Assembly (NCBI GenBank): GCA_013115145.1 | Contig: JAAPAO010000079.1 | Location: 1-64,000 of the forward strand | Direction of reading: 5' to 3' | Origin: Perkinsus chesapeaki | Lineage: Eukaryota > Perkinsozoa > Perkinsida > Perkinsidae | DNA length: 64,000 nt | Shown: positions 23,401-35,407 of the stretch, one piece after another | How positions within the stretch are numbered: the first letter of the stretch is position 1 | Layout of the letters: every line of letters begins with the position of its first letter | Translations under genes and position numbers: made by a program | Notes under the pieces: generated by a model | The model's database searches: none | What the model was told of the DNA's origin: nothing | Seen by the model: the letters and a program-made list of their open reading frames with translations, nothing else

Positions 23401-26400
23401 ACTCCAATAGCTCTCTGCGTAACCTCCATATTAAGATAGTTCTTTCTCCTATACATTTCAATCTGATATTTACCTGCCAAAGCCAAAGCATCCAAGAGCA
23501 GTTGCGCTATAATTGTGAACCTGAAAATGAAATGAAATTAGAAACGAAACGGCCCATGAAATTAGGGCCGAATTCGAAATGAGATGCAATGAAGCATAGA
23601 ATTATCTATGGCAAATGATAACTACGCGCTAAAATGTCGTTGGCCCAATATTTTAAACAAAACAGACATTCTACCTATATGTAGCTGCCATACCAATAAG
23701 GGTGACAGGCACTGTGCAAAAACCCAACGAAAAGCCACTAATGGACGCAAGATGCGTCCACCGGGGATCGAACATGGAGGAGAATTTTAAACTACTATTC
23801 GACATGAAGATTCGATTCTTACATACTAGTGCATGTTGCTATTATAAGGAGTAGCTTCCTCAGTGTTAACAAATATACAATAGATACATGTTGATAAAGC
23901 AGACAGGCCACGATGTAGGAAATATAATAAAAATTTCCGCCGCCGAGGATCGAACCCGAGACTTACAATGCTCGACTAACAGTGAATTCCACATCGATAC
24001 TGACGGTATTCGATTCCGGTATGTACGATATCGCCGTAACAACCGTATAGAGAGCTGCGGCAGGAATAACCAACCAAACTAGACGACAAAGCCTTATGGA
24101 AGAGTAAAAAGCCAGGTACCTAACAATTGGGAATAGTAAAGGAACATGCTTAGGAATGCATTTCATGTTTCTTCCGATCTAGGACATATCTTGAGAATAT
24201 GTTCCTCCCTTCGGAAGAAACCTTTTATTGCATTCCTGGACTAGCAGGACATTGCCAAAAATTTTCCAGAATTTCCCGAAGTCCATCCGCCACATCGCAG
24301 AGAAGGTTTAGTCGCAAAACGCAAACAACCTCATGAAGTTTATCGGTCACTGATAGACGTGTCTGATGCCGTCAATCGCTGATGAGTCTTCGTGGTGAAG
24401 ACGAAACACGTAATAGTGTGTGGCTACCACAGTGTGGTACACGTATGACCATGCCAAATATCGGATGAATCTATCCTGTGACTATACTGCAGTCCCTGGC
24501 GCATAGTGTTGACCAAAGCATCTGTTAACGCTCCGCTTCGGTAAGCGTCTAACAAGCTGGTGTGAACCACACCAGCTTGGCCCGCTGCGGTACTCCGCAA
24601 AGGCTGTAATTACTCCCAGTCTGCAAAGAAAACCAGCACTTTACGTCTGATGGCAAATTCTTTCTCCCATTGTCGAAGGACAATGTCCTTAGGATATGCA
24701 CACCATTCAACTGCGATATCATGCTGGCTTAATCCAATAAAAACACATCAGTCTGAGGCCATATAGGAGACGGATGTGGTACAGCAAGATGCTCTTGCCC
24801 ATCCCCGGTCCGGGGAAACCCAGCCGGGCATAAGGATACACCGCTGATCTTGGTACTTCAAGGAGGCAAAACAGGTGACAGGCTCGTGATTGGCGCCCGG
24901 GTCCTGCCATACACAGCCTGGAGCTTCTTCAACTCGCTTATTCTATGGGTGGATCGATTGAACAGCACGTAAGCTTACCTCAAGCCATGCTCTCCCATCC
25001 CACAGAGGTTGCTTCTTTTCCGCGCATCCCTGCTAAGTGTCGAGCCTATGGCTCGAGCACTGGGACTAGTAAGCGCCCTCGCCGAACTTGTCAGCAAGGT
25101 CTTCGGCAAACCACTCCATGGTGTGCAGCCATCGGATGCTTAGATCATCAGATGCTCAGACCATAGCCACATATCGGCTTTCACCAATCCTGGTTCGCTT
25201 TATGAAGTCATCTGGGCGTAACCCTGCGCTTGCAGAGTGCAGAGTCACGATGGCACTTGTCATAGCTATGCTAATCGAAGACGTGCCTTCTGCCCGCTCC
25301 CATGCACAACTGAATTTCGCAGTGCAGAGTGCACGTGTGCCCAATGGTCAACGGAAAAATAAGTGAAATGGAGCCAAGGTCATTCGGACGAAACTCCAGC
25401 TCATAACAATTTATGAAATCTACAAAAATCTCCATAGGAACTGCCCTGTTCACCACGCGCCCTCACAACAGAGCCGGGAGTTGAAGTGATACTGTTGACG
25501 CGTGGGTTGCCCGCAATGGTAGACGGTGGCCGTGATAAAAACAACTCTGCCTTGTCGATAACAGTCGACGTGCTGAGTTCAGAGATAGCAGTGCAAGCCG
25601 ATAACAAAGGAACCATTGAATCTCCCGAAGGGCCAGTGAATCTCCTGAGCTTGCGGTAAACCGATCCGATCTTTCCCAGTCTTTCCGCACCGTGGCCATA
25701 TGCTATAGACTTACTCTACAGCCTATAGTGATACGCGGTGTTAAAGACTTCTCTAGAGAGATGGAAAGTGCCGATTCCTTAAGCCAAGAATCTCACGAGT
25801 TGCAAACTTGTACCACTTTAATTCAAGAAAGAGCCTTTTGAAAGACAGGACTATTGCGACAGGGAGGGCGACACTGGCCCACGCCAATAGCACATGTCGC
25901 ACTTCAAAATTCTCACAAATTATCCCGTATTTTTCCCGTGCCTCCCCCTTACGTAATTAGCCCAGTTTGAAGCACAGCAAAGTCCGCTCCTCTCCACTGG
26001 GACACTTCAGTGCCGTAGGCATCTTCAATACTCACATCTGAAGAATAAGGAAGAATGTAAAAAACCCATCGAGCAAGACGACTCCGCATTAAAACTAATA
26101 ATACACAGCAATAATGCCACGCAATATCAATCGGAAACATATACGAAGTAGTTTGTACCTCTTTCATTAAATTAATTTTCTGAGTGGTTCTCGGGAAATT
26201 TACACTTATCCAATTTCCCATTTTTTTCCGGCTTTTCCAGGAAAATCCTGGGAAAAACGGGAAATTTTTTCCTCCCCAATAGCATTACTGCATAATCGAG
26301 ATGCCCGATAAAGGTCTCCTGCAAATATTTCCAATAAAACAACAATCCCAGTCCAAATTAAAACACCAACTTCTGCCCGACCTCGCAGTACCCACGGGAA

Positions 26401-27493
26401 AAACCGCAAGGCTATACATAAGATACCTGAACCAGGAATCGAACCCGCGATCATATAAATAGAGGTCCTCGATTAGAGGAATCTTCGCTAGCTGAGAAAA
26501 TATCTTAGCTTCTGCTAGTATTTAGCATTTTACCTGTCATAGTTGTCATACACCTTACAACGAATTTTCTGTGAAAAAATGTCCTCCTTTCGATATTTTT
26601 TCCACGTAATTTCCTAAACTCTCCGTCATTGAAAATCCCAAATTTCGTAGAATTCCACAGTAAGAAGTTTTCCCTGAAAGATTTCCTCCACTTAGTCCCA
26701 TAATATTACCCATTGCGATTGTGATCAGCCACGCTATGTTATAAAAGATATTTGCACTCGTTGCCCATCGAGCGATCAATGGAGTAGACGTAAAACTCCA
26801 TCCTAGACAAAGCTTCCACACAGCAAATCTAAAAAAAAAGGAATCTTAGCTTGAACCATGCACGATATAATAGAGGTCAACTACATGATAACTCCCACAC
26901 CCATTAAAGTGAAGTTCTTCTGCGTCTTCCCGTCCACACCACTCACATAGACTCGCTCGACGGCCGGAACCGAGAATCGTGGGAACAGCAAACAGAAACC
27001 TCTGAGAAGAGAAATACTCCCAAAAATTACCCCATAATAATTTTCCACTTGCTGAAGCTTGTGTTCTCTGGAAAGTGAGAAGGTCAAATTCCTGCTTTTA
27101 TACGTTTGAAGTTCCCCGAAATTCTGGTAAAAATTTCGTTTTTTTCGTCCCGTATTATTACCGTTTGATAAAAACTGCATCCCATTTTGCCAGTTTTTCC
27201 TTTTTATACTGGATTTGATCGATCGGTCCCAAAACCGCCTCAAAATCAGTCCCGGGATCTTCACTAGACCAGCAGCTACTATCATCATCAAACGACTCCG
27301 CATAACCCTCATCTCCTTCATCTCCGTCACGCGCCGCATAATTAGCCTCTTCCTCGCTCACTGGAGCCGGGCCGCTATCGCTCCCATCGCTAACTGAACC
27401 GACTCCCACGTAATACTCATCCCCATAATAACCCTCATAAAATCTATCGTAATGATGAGTCGGCGCTGACAACGCTCGGGGAGCCGGTGGCAT
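17335..27493 (-). CDS. Membrane-anchored PDE-like protein, degenerate site
   Basis: Cyclic-nucleotide phosphodiesterase fold behind an N-terminal membrane domain. Exons read with closed phases: 17335-17502, 17981-18028, 18080-18225, 18259-18266 (8 nt), 18333-18360, 18605-18713, 18758-18848, 19054-19152, 19275-19336, 19420-19504, 19733-19877, 19922-20000, 20282-20394, 20442-20544, 20588-20683, 20789-20899, 23109-23186, 23403-23520. Upstream coding sequence includes 25953 upward, 26885-27067 and 27162-27493. The N-terminus is acidic, followed by about six hydrophobic helices (e.g. NIAWLITIAMGNIMG, VLIWTGIVVLLEIF, TFTIIAQLLLDALALAG). PDE motifs: HNxxHA is present (PFHNSKHAAQRTHHG) and YNDRSVLQNFH and AADM are present. 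The HDxDHPG motif reads GDVGHFA, and the invariant purine-binding Gln reads Glu (GMELGF). It probably resides in a membrane and may be inactive or altered. The C-terminus has an Asp/Glu run. Confidence 0.8.
18031..18110 (+). repeat. tRNA-like sequence at an exon-intron boundary
   Basis: Plus strand: an A-box-like TACAGCGGTAGAGTGCC, 30 nt of spacer, then CCCCGGTTCAATTCCTCC (B box). It is antisense to the PDE-like gene and spans the end of exon 18080-18225. Codons for EEELNRGP are the complement of its T arm. Confidence 0.6.
19343..19416 (+). repeat. tRNA-like sequence filling a PDE intron
   Basis: Plus strand, antisense to the gene: AATAGCTCAGTCAGTTAGTC (D-arm-like), then GGTTCAATCCCTTC and TCCCGACATTTAC. 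The intron 19337-19419 is little more than this sequence. The 5' acceptor half is missing, so it is not a functional tRNA. Confidence 0.6.
20395..20441 (-). repeat. 47-nt intron containing a tRNA T-arm
   Basis: The intron reads GTACGCAGGTTCGAATCCCG, then GTCCAGACATCTTTG and a pyrimidine-rich acceptor ending TTTTTCAG. The T arm starts 5 nt after the donor, in sense orientation. Confidence 0.75.
20557..20578. repeat. Intronic perfect palindrome
   Basis: AAATCGATCAC/GTGATCGATTT, 22 bp and perfect. It makes up half of the 43-nt intron 20545-20587. Confidence 0.9.
20900..23108 (-). other. 2.2-kb intron of the PDE-like gene
   Basis: Very long compared with neighbouring introns of 43-90 nt. It contains a diverged internal duplication (21178-21236 and 21791-21856 share CCTATTAGTCTACCAGC and the preceding GTGAAG.TCTA). 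It also has an odd-length inverted repeat at 21473-21489. No ORF with support was found; it may hold a decayed insertion. Confidence 0.5.
23521..25952 (-). other. 2.4-kb intron of the PDE-like gene
   Basis: Separates codons of one predicted membrane helix. It holds T-arm-like pieces at 23753-23776 and 23939-23972 (GGGTTCGATCCTCGG in sense), and an inverted repeat around 24548-24577 with arms CAAGCTGGTGTG/CACACCAGCTTG. No convincing exon was found, so a missed exon or insertion is possible. Confidence 0.5.
26430..26458 (-). repeat. T-arm element forming a 3' splice site
   Basis: In sense orientation: GATCGCGGGTTCGATTCCTG followed by GTTCAG, immediately before the exon that encodes GILCIALRFFPWVL. 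The acceptor AG appears to be the end of the T-arm piece. Confidence 0.55.
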
Positions 27494-29412
27494 CTGCACG
27501 AATATGAAATATAAAAAATCAAAACTATATTTTCCAAATTTTGGCAAGGAAATAAATAATCATAATTTCTAGTAGACATGCGATACAAAGGGGACCGATA
27601 TTTCTACTTTGGGAGTCGATCAAGCCACTTATCATGAAAAACAAAGAAGACCATTTTTCTTGAAGAAGCACGAACGTAAGGACAAATCTCCGCATAAAAG
27701 GCGGATCGTATTCTACTTGGTTTTTGAGACAGTTAGGAAAACACGAAAACCAAAGGAAACAAGAGCAAATTTCACGCAGAAATTTTCGCCGAATTTTCTC
27801 GTATGGTTCCCTTTGGGAAAGGACCGGAAATACGAACATGAAAATTTTAGACGATTAACTTTTCCACATTATCGCCCATTCATTACATCTCCTTTGCTCG
27901 CCTCCCGAGTAGGTCGAGAATCATTATGAATTTTTTCATCGCTCCCTTCTTTAACACGTCTCCGACGCCACATGGAGGAAAGATTTATGTCGTGGTTTGA
28001 TGCTCCTAATTAAGACATATTTTGTCTATAGTATCTTGGGCAACTAAAGTATTGAAGGATGACACTCCCAAACAATGAGAAGCCCGCACTGAAAATGATA
28101 TTTTTACGCCGAAAAAATAGTTTTGTATGTTACGTTCAGCGTTGCGCCGATCAAACCAAAATATGACACACGACGTGGTCATCACTAATGCAGTTTTTTT
28201 GACCAGATTAAACCCGAATGATACTAAATACAACAGCAATGCGACAGGTTGATCAAAGCTGTCTAATTCCTCAGAAGCTCACCAAGTCGCGTTCAGAACT
28301 CCAATGTGCGGAAAGAGATTAAAAAAGAACGTCTCCCCCCAAAGTATGCAATGTACATAATAATAAATGATGGTCGATATGTATTATGTACATAATAATG
28401 TTATGCTATCTGTCACAGCAAGAGTAATTCTGCCAATTTTACATTACAGAAGTTCTACTAGTTCGTATTAAGAATCATTATAAAATCAATAACATTTCTA
28501 AGTATGACGGGATATATTTAAGTTCATTATTAAGTTTTCATTAGGCAAATTCAAGTTGATTATATTTAAGTCTTTTCGCATTCATAATTCGTTTATTTTA
28601 TAATGCGTTGTATGTCGCAAATGCGCTGCGATGTATCCTTTCTCACTTGCGATGTTTGATAGAAAACATATATGCGCTTTCTAAAATTGGTTCTAATCGC
28701 GTTAAAGGTTTCTTAGTCAAAATAAGCTTGTCCGAATTGAAAAACAGACAAGAGTTTATTAACAATAAGTCCCGCTCTTAATTTCGTTTACTACTTCTGC
28801 CTGCATCCTCTTCAACACTTCTCGATCGCCCATCCAACGTAATTGTCATATAAATAGCTGAACAAAGCAAAACACTTGACGTCTATACGGATGACCCAGG
28901 TTCGAATATACCATAGCATATTTTATAAAAATAATTCGAAAATATTTGTATTTTATTATCATAATAATTTCCCAGGTTCGTTATATATTCAAGCTATCAA
29001 ACACATTGGATGCTCTTCTTCGAAAGCGGCTACTTGAAGTAGGAAAATTTTTGAAGTCAGAATCATCCTGAAACCTTATCACGGGAAGATCTTAATAATT
29101 CTTTATTGATATTGAATAATAATATTTTCTATTCAGACTGTTCACCATAAAGTTTTTATGTATTTTTCATGTAGCAGTACGTAGAGATGCAACGGAGACA
29201 TTTAGGATGACGCGCAGAGTAGATCTAGGAAATTGCAAGATCTTGTAAGATTTCAAGATTTCTGAAACCGTTTCACTCGCGCAGTCTCCTATTTTGTGGC
29301 GAGGTGACACGCTGATCGACCCCAGGCGGACCATGCAAGATTCCCGCGAGGTCGATAGGCGTGCCATGTTCTTATAATCGATCAACCTTCTTCTAGCTAT
29401 TAGTCCGTTCTA
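27494..29412. other. Divergent intergenic region
   Basis: Lies between the PDE-like gene (minus) and the makorin gene (plus). The PDE start codon is preceded by CAG, so a 5' untranslated exon may lie here. A lone CCCAGGTTCGAAT at 28889-28901 recalls the T-arm family. Unsupported ORFs at 27525-27839 and 28006-28239 are left unannotated. Confidence 0.4.
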
Positions 29413-31446
29413 ATGTACTGGACCGAAGTTGCCTCATCGTCCGACCCTCCGCTGCCTCCTCCAGCTCCCTCAACGACTTGGGCCCCGCCGCGGCCCTCCT
29501 ATCGAATGCCGAGCTATACAACGACCCCAGCCGTTTATTCTCCAACTCGCTCATCAGAGTCGGATGGCTCTGGAGTTTGGATTCGCGATGACTCCATGTG
29601 TTGTGCGTCCAGCTATTACGCCGGCCCTGCTATTTATGATTCGGTGGCCCATACGCCGAGTTACGGTTACGAGTACCCGCTTGAGGAGGATTGCTATTCC
29701 GACTATGGGATTGGCGTGTGCCGATTCTATCAAAGTGGCCTGTGTAAGTTTGGAGAAGCCTGCCGGAACTTGCATATTCACGAAGGAGAGTCGTGTCGAG
29801 CTGATCCACAATGGGAGGAGAAGGATAGGAGGCACAAGGTAGTAGTTAGTGGGTTATAATGAAGTTCTCTGTATGGCATAGTGGCTTGAAATGGAAGGCT
29901 TGATTGAATTTAAGACCATTGCCATTGTTAATTAAATATTTTTATCCTTATATGAACTATGAGTAAAAGAATGCCAAGTAGGAGTAGAAATTACACCTAA
30001 AAATGAAGAGACGATATGGAAGATATATTGACATTATATGCAAGCATGAGTAATAGTAGCGATTAAGGTAGAAGCGACATAAGTATCTCTGCTATGGCTT
30101 ATTAAGTGGAATACAGCCTGTGGGAATCTCCAGCGAGTAGTGAATAGTAGATAATAGTAATTATTTGTGATATACTAGTACTTTAGATTACTACATTAAT
30201 TATATTTACAGTAGATAATTATGCAACGAATGACACGCTATGAGCGAAGCTCGATGATGCATGGTGACTCTTTTCAGTTGTAAAAAATTAATGTGTAAAA
30301 TTCTGTTTAATTGTATTTTATGAAGCTGCTTTTACTTGCAGTTTACATCTTTTCAGGCCCGTCTGGCCACCAGGAACGTTCTCTGTGCAATATGCGATGA
30401 TGATGTTATTGCCAGCGGCAAGAGATTCGGTCTTTTGGAGAACTGCGACCATCCGTTTTGCCTCGAATGTATTAGGGAATGGCGTGATCAGAAGGACACG
30501 CAGGATCGGGAGAACTTGAGGCTCTGTCCGCTGTGTCGAGTGGAAAGCTTTTTGATCGTGCCGTGTGATCGATGGTTGGTTCACGGTATAGAGAAGCAAA
30601 GTGAGGTTGAAGGTTATAAAAGGGCATTGTCGAAGATTCCATGTAAATTCTATCAAATGAAGGAAGAGTGTCCGTTCGGATCGGCATGCTATTATAACCA
30701 TGGATGGTCGGTGGAGGAGGAGGAGCAGCAACGAGGTCGAATGATGCAAGGCGCTGATGGTGAGGAAAATATACGTCGGGGAAAATTATAATAATTTAGT
30801 TTATACTGGGAAAATAAAAATGCTCGTAAAAGTTTAGGGTACAATTAGTTTGGATAAGTAATCATTCGTGTGATAGATAATATACTAATTGAAATAGTAT
30901 ATCAGTGGTAATGAACTGTGCCGCCGTAGGAGCAACAAGGCACTGTAGTGAGCCAAGTTATGAGGCTGACTGGGAGAAGGTAGATAGTTGTTTAACATTA
31001 TAGTTGTATATTAAATGCAATAGCAATGGGTATCACCTATTTAGAAAGTAGTCCGAAAAATATGGTGTATATAGCGATAAAGCGATATGGTAATCTAGTG
31101 TATACCTAAAATACCCTTCAAATTTGGTATTGAAGTAAAGAACTGGCCAAATCGTATTATTACGATTCTGAAATACATACCCGGGGTTGGCGTGATATGG
31201 GCATGGCAGATAGAGTAGGCCTAATCGTCGAGACTCCAAGTTAGAGCTCAGCCTACTCCGATCCGACGGTCGAGAAATCGGCATCTCTATGTTGCTCTGG
31301 CATAGGTCTACAAATTAGGTTTCGTGTTTTACACTTTGTTTTTTCTTTTAGGCAAGGTAAAAACCGTCCGTAAGTCACGCCTTTGCGACTATCTTTTTCC
31401 GGGAAGTAATGGAGTGGGGCACGGCGGAGGTGGTGGCGGCGAATAG
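29413..31446 (+). CDS. Makorin-type RING/CCCH E3 ubiquitin ligase
   Basis: Three exons, 29413-29838, 30357-30759 and 31352-31446 (307 aa, phases close). The N-terminus is Pro/Ser/Tyr-rich. The first CCCH finger is CRFYQSGLCKFGEACRNLH. The RING is C3HC4 (CAIC, then CDHPFCLECI, then CPLC). After the RING comes the makorin signature CKFYQMKEECPFGSACYYNH, a second CCCH finger, then a basic KTVRKSRLCDYLF segment typical of makorin tails and a poly-Gly end. Makorins are ubiquitin ligases that bind RNA through their CCCH fingers. Exon 2 can also run on to a stop at 30791, which would give a protein lacking the conserved tail. I prefer the spliced form because phase and family both fit. Confidence 0.88.
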
Positions 31447-32084
31447 CAGTTGAATCGGAAGGCTCTCTGTAATAGGAATTTAGAGCATTCGGAGATTGGC
31501 AAAGTGCGGTTGTTTAGGTTTGATGGGAGTTGCAATCCTGTCAACAGAAAGTCTGCCTCAAGAGAAAAAAATTATAGATAAAAATGAGCTCAAAGATGAT
31601 AATTATGTGGCGCGTGACGGTTGTGGTTTATTTTGTTTGCTGGAAAGTATACCGTCGCTGCCATTTTGGTTGGTCATTGAATAACAGCTCGCATTACTTC
31701 CAGTTTGTTGCGTTCTGTGGGGAGACGGGTTTGTCCGTTTGGTTGACTTCAGGTTGAGCAATATATCAGATTATGGGAAATATGGTGTGGTTTTGTCATT
31801 TAAAATAATGCGACTCTCCGCTATGCTCTGCGGGAATGGTGCTATATCTCCTCTATTTTTTATAGACTTTTAATATTTATTTTTCTATTCATTTTTCCTT
31901 TATTTTCTCTTTATTTTCCCTTCGTTTTTCCTTTATTTTCCCTTTATTTTCCCTTCGTTTTTTCTTTATTTTCCCTTTATTTTCCCTTCGCTTTTCCTTT
32001 ATCTTCCCTTTTTCCCTTTGTTTTTCCTTTATTTTCCCTTCATTTTTCCATTATTTTTCCTTTAGTTGACATCTGTTTGAATTG
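31447..32084. other. Intergenic with T-rich microsatellite
   Basis: From about 31855 to 32065 the plus strand is an imperfect pyrimidine-rich repeat of TTTTCCCTTTATT and TTTTTCCTTTATT units, ending 20-30 nt before the next start codon. It is probably 3' UTR of makorin followed by the promoter region of the next gene. Confidence 0.6.
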
Positions 32085-34049
32085 ATGTTTCCAACAACTA
32101 CTACTAACCGCACTCCAACTGATACCAACTTTCTACCAGACTTTTACGGAGCTCCCCCACATCCACAGGACTCAGATGACATCGATTTGTTGGATCCTAC
32201 TTTGCTTTATTTACTGCAAACTCGATTCAGCAACCAACAATCGAGCCTCGATGGCGGAGCTCCGGTTCTTTCACTGGATTCCCTTTTGCCGGATAGTGCG
32301 GGATCGCCGGATTCAATCCCTGCCGAGAGGAACCCCTTCGGAGTCGCGGGGAAGGATAATGTAAAAAGAGGGAAAATTCTCCGGGAAAATGCGGAATTTA
32401 ATGAGAAAGTTTTCTGTATTTTCGCAGAAAATTTTATCGAGCTCCCGAAATATGATAATGCTTTAATCTGAATGATATGATACAATATCGATGATAATCC
32501 CAAATATTATAATGGTCGTATAAATTTATTGCGCTTTAAATTTGTTCTAAATTCTATTTCGTCTACTTGATGCTATTCAATTCTTCATCGAATAAATAGT
32601 TTTCCGTATTTGAAAATAAAAATTGTAAATTTTTTCCTAATTTTTCCCATTTTCTGTACTGGTCCAATGCGGCATGTTTTTATAACTGAAGTCTTAAATT
32701 ATTGATTTTCGCGGAGTTTTTTCCCTCTCAGGATTCGGCCTTTTTTCCTGGCGATTTCAACGCACCTGTTGGTAGTAGTCCAGTGAGCAGTGCGGCTTCG
32801 ATTAAAGCCGTTGAGCAAACGGCTGGCAATAATAAAGAAAACCAGGAGTCTAAGAGAGTTGTACCGGAGAGGGTGTTGAGGAACACGTTGATGCTGCTGG
32901 CGAGGAATGGTTGCCGATTGCCTTTGAAGAAATTTGAGGAGATATATGCTAAAGAGTGAGTGGGAAGACTTAGGGAATTTCCGGTGAAATTTCGAGATTT
33001 TCCCGGTTTTGTGAGAAACTTAATTCCGAGAGTTTTTTCCTAATTTCGTTTATTTGAATTTACATTTCCGGAAATGCTCTCCCTGTTTATCACCACTGTA
33101 TGTGTTTTCTCGAACAAAACGGTTTCGTGTTTCGGCCGATTTCTGCCCGTGTTCGGATATTTATATAAGACTTGTCCCGTCGTCGTTCAGGTTCGGTTCA
33201 ACCTTTGATTCAAAGGCCTATGGTTTCGGTTGTTTGCGTTTGGCCCTTCTCTCTCTACCCGGCGTGACTCTGACAACTGATACGGTGTGGCTTTGGTCGT
33301 GTAGGACTTGCGGTGTGATGGCCAGTCCCGAGACAGGAAGATGCAAATGTAAGGAATAGCGGACTTTTGTTACTAGCAGACAGTTATTGTGACGAAATTG
33401 GCTATTAGTAATTGTTAGGGAGCATGTGGTATATTGTTCGTCTGTATAATAGTTGTATCCATTATTAGTATCAAAATAATTTACTTGGCCTGGAAATGTA
33501 GCTGCAGTAATCGTTCGAATCTCTCTGTGCTATATGGTATCAAGTAGTATGCAAGGCTACAAATTTTAGTTTTGGATGAATGGGAGCTGTATTATTTTTT
33601 CATCTGTTTGTATTGTATAAAAATAATATATTGTGTTCGACTAAAAATCTATTTCTATGTACTTAATATATATAGAAAAGTAAATATGCATTGTAGTAGA
33701 AACTATGTACACATTTATGTCTGCAAATGTATGTAGACAAAAAGTATATATATTTATGTAGGAAAATATATATGATTTTTACGGTGATAATTAAACTAAG
33801 TTACAGTTTAGCTTTTTCCACTTCTCTTCTATCAGATTTGCCGCCAAGTTCGGCATTCAAACTTTTCTTCTACTAGGCACTACCGCTCCCTTAACAACTA
33901 GCAACAATTCTCGTAACAACAATTCGATAACAAGTAGCAGCAAACACCAGAAATCATATAATGGTGATGATGGCTGCTCGAGTGTAGCATCGCACGGTGC
34001 TGGCGGAGTAAGCAGAAGGAGCAGCACGGGGAGTGGTGGGAGACATTAA
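32085..34049 (+). CDS. LOTUS/OST-HTH-like domain protein
   Basis: Four exons, 32085-32360, 32732-32955, 33191-33348 and 33877-34049 (276 aa, phases close). After a disordered N-terminus comes a compact helical domain: VLRNTLMLLARNGCRLPLKK, then FEEIYAKEFGSTFDSKAYGF, then CLRLALLSLPGVTL. This is the pattern of LOTUS (OST-HTH) winged-helix domains, which bind RNA or RNA helicases in granules. A CRTCGVMASPETGRCKC segment with two Cys pairs follows (zinc-knuckle-like). The tail is rich in Asn/Ser/Gly. The last acceptor (CTACTAG at 33876) was chosen because it keeps the frame open; an upstream acceptor at 33837 would stop early. Confidence 0.65.
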
Positions 34050-34429
34050 ATCGATCAGGCGATCGATTAAAGATTCTTACCGTTTATGCGTTAGTATACT
34101 TTAGGGTAAAGCTTGAATTTGTATTTGGTACTTGTTGCTGTTGCTGTTCTTCTCTTCGTATGTGGGCAGCTTATTAGCCTTATTCTTGACTAAATATTTC
34201 CCAGTGTATTTTTCGGGTGTCGTCAAAAGGCTAATTGTGGCTGTTGTAAAATATTACTATTGACATTTCGGTTGCTACAGCAGAGTCGGGCAGGAGATCA
34301 TCCTTGACTGTCCGTATTTGAGCCCGATAAATAATAGTATTCCTAATCGATCAAGTGATCGATTTGGACCCCACTACAGTACCTGCAACGATGACGTCAT
34401 CTGGTCTGGTGGTTGAGCTTGGATCTTAC
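34050..34429. other. Convergent spacer with two palindromes
   Basis: Holds AATCGATC-AGGC-GATCGATT starting at the stop codon (34049-34068) and AATCGATCA-AG-TGATCGATT at 34345-34364. No gene. Confidence 0.7.
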
Positions 34430-35201
34430 CTAAAAGTAACTTTCGCTGATGGTATCTCTCGCGATGAATAATTTCTGCAAATTGTCATCTGAACAGTTTT
34501 GCCCATTAATTATTGATTTGAGTTTGTCAACCAAGTCCACGTTCGGAGTGGGGAGAGCTAAAGTAGAATAAATGCTTACAAGGCACTCATTGTGTTCATG
34601 AATACAAGTGTAAATAATGAACCTAACATGAAGTGTCAAAAAGGTGTTACGTACTGTATATTAAGGTGGACGGAAGCAGTAATTAAAGCGTAACTCTTGT
34701 GGACAGCGTGTCCGAGTGGTTAAGGAGGTGGACTAGAAATCCACTGGGCTCTGCCCGCGCAGGTTCGAATCCTGCCGCTGTCGTTTGCACATTTACATAA
34801 CTATCATTGTGAATTCGGCAATTTTGATTCTCATGATTCTGTCAGTCGATCCGATTGTGTCTGGCGGGGAAGGGCGGCATATTTTTCCCAATGATGAATG
34901 CCTGTCGCTCGGACTCTTTGTTTAAACAGTATCAGTTTATTACGACTGCTTTGTTTGTAACCGTTTTAGCGGAAATTGACTTTTGGCATTCTCATTCCCA
35001 ATTCTCGTCGATCTGCACGGCTTCCTCCACGATATGTTTCATTTGTACCGCAAGAAGAAAGCGGACGATGGTCAAGACGAAACCGTGAGCAATTTCACTG
35101 CAGTGGCAGTCGATGAGTTTTTCCACTTCAGCCTCAAGCTGTGAGAAATGTGCCTGCGAATCGGCCAGCCAGAGGTAAGAGAGTTCGAAAAATTGGGCCG
35201 A
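34430..35201 (-). CDS. Unidentified protein, 3' exons only
   Basis: Two exons, 35099-35201 and 34430-34557, join in phase and end in TAG. The 77-residue C-terminus contains FSQLEAEVEKLIDCHC and VDLVDKLKSIINGQNCSDD and is predicted helical. Family unknown. Upstream exons were not placed; candidate sequence continues to about 35350, where the divergent plus-strand gene begins. The 541-nt intron holds tRNA-Ser on the opposite strand. Confidence 0.5.
34702..34783 (+). tRNA. tRNA-Ser (AGA)
   Basis: Class II tRNA with a long variable arm. The acceptor GACAGCG pairs perfectly with CGCTGTC. The anticodon loop is CTAGAAA on stem GTGGA/TCCAC. The T arm is GCAGG-TTCGAAT-CCTGC with discriminator G. It lies antisense in an intron of the neighbouring minus-strand gene. 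Confidence 0.95.
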
Positions 35202-35257
35202 CTGTATAAGATATTTATTTTCATTCAATTTTTCTGTAATCCATAGGTGGTAAACTC

Positions 35258-35290
35258 GCGAAGGTTCGAATCCCCGCGGCCGCATTTAAT
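35258..35290 (+). repeat. tRNA T-arm-like element
   Basis: GCGAAGGTTCGAATCCCCGC, then GGCCGCATTTAAT. It lies upstream of the EF-hand gene and is antisense to the unidentified minus-strand gene. Confidence 0.55.
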
Positions 35291-35407
35291 GGGAATAATG
35301 CTGGCAGACGGAGTAGGTTGAGATGAGGATGAAGGTTCGTCATGGTTCCTCCTTCAGAGCGATCCGAAACCGCGGCGTCTCCATTCCATAAAGTGCCGAG
35401 AACGGAT

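Noticed and set aside
29413-29859. Single-exon reading of the first makorin ORF to its stop
   Set aside because: The frame ends within an intron. Splicing at 29838 leads directly into the RING exon in phase.
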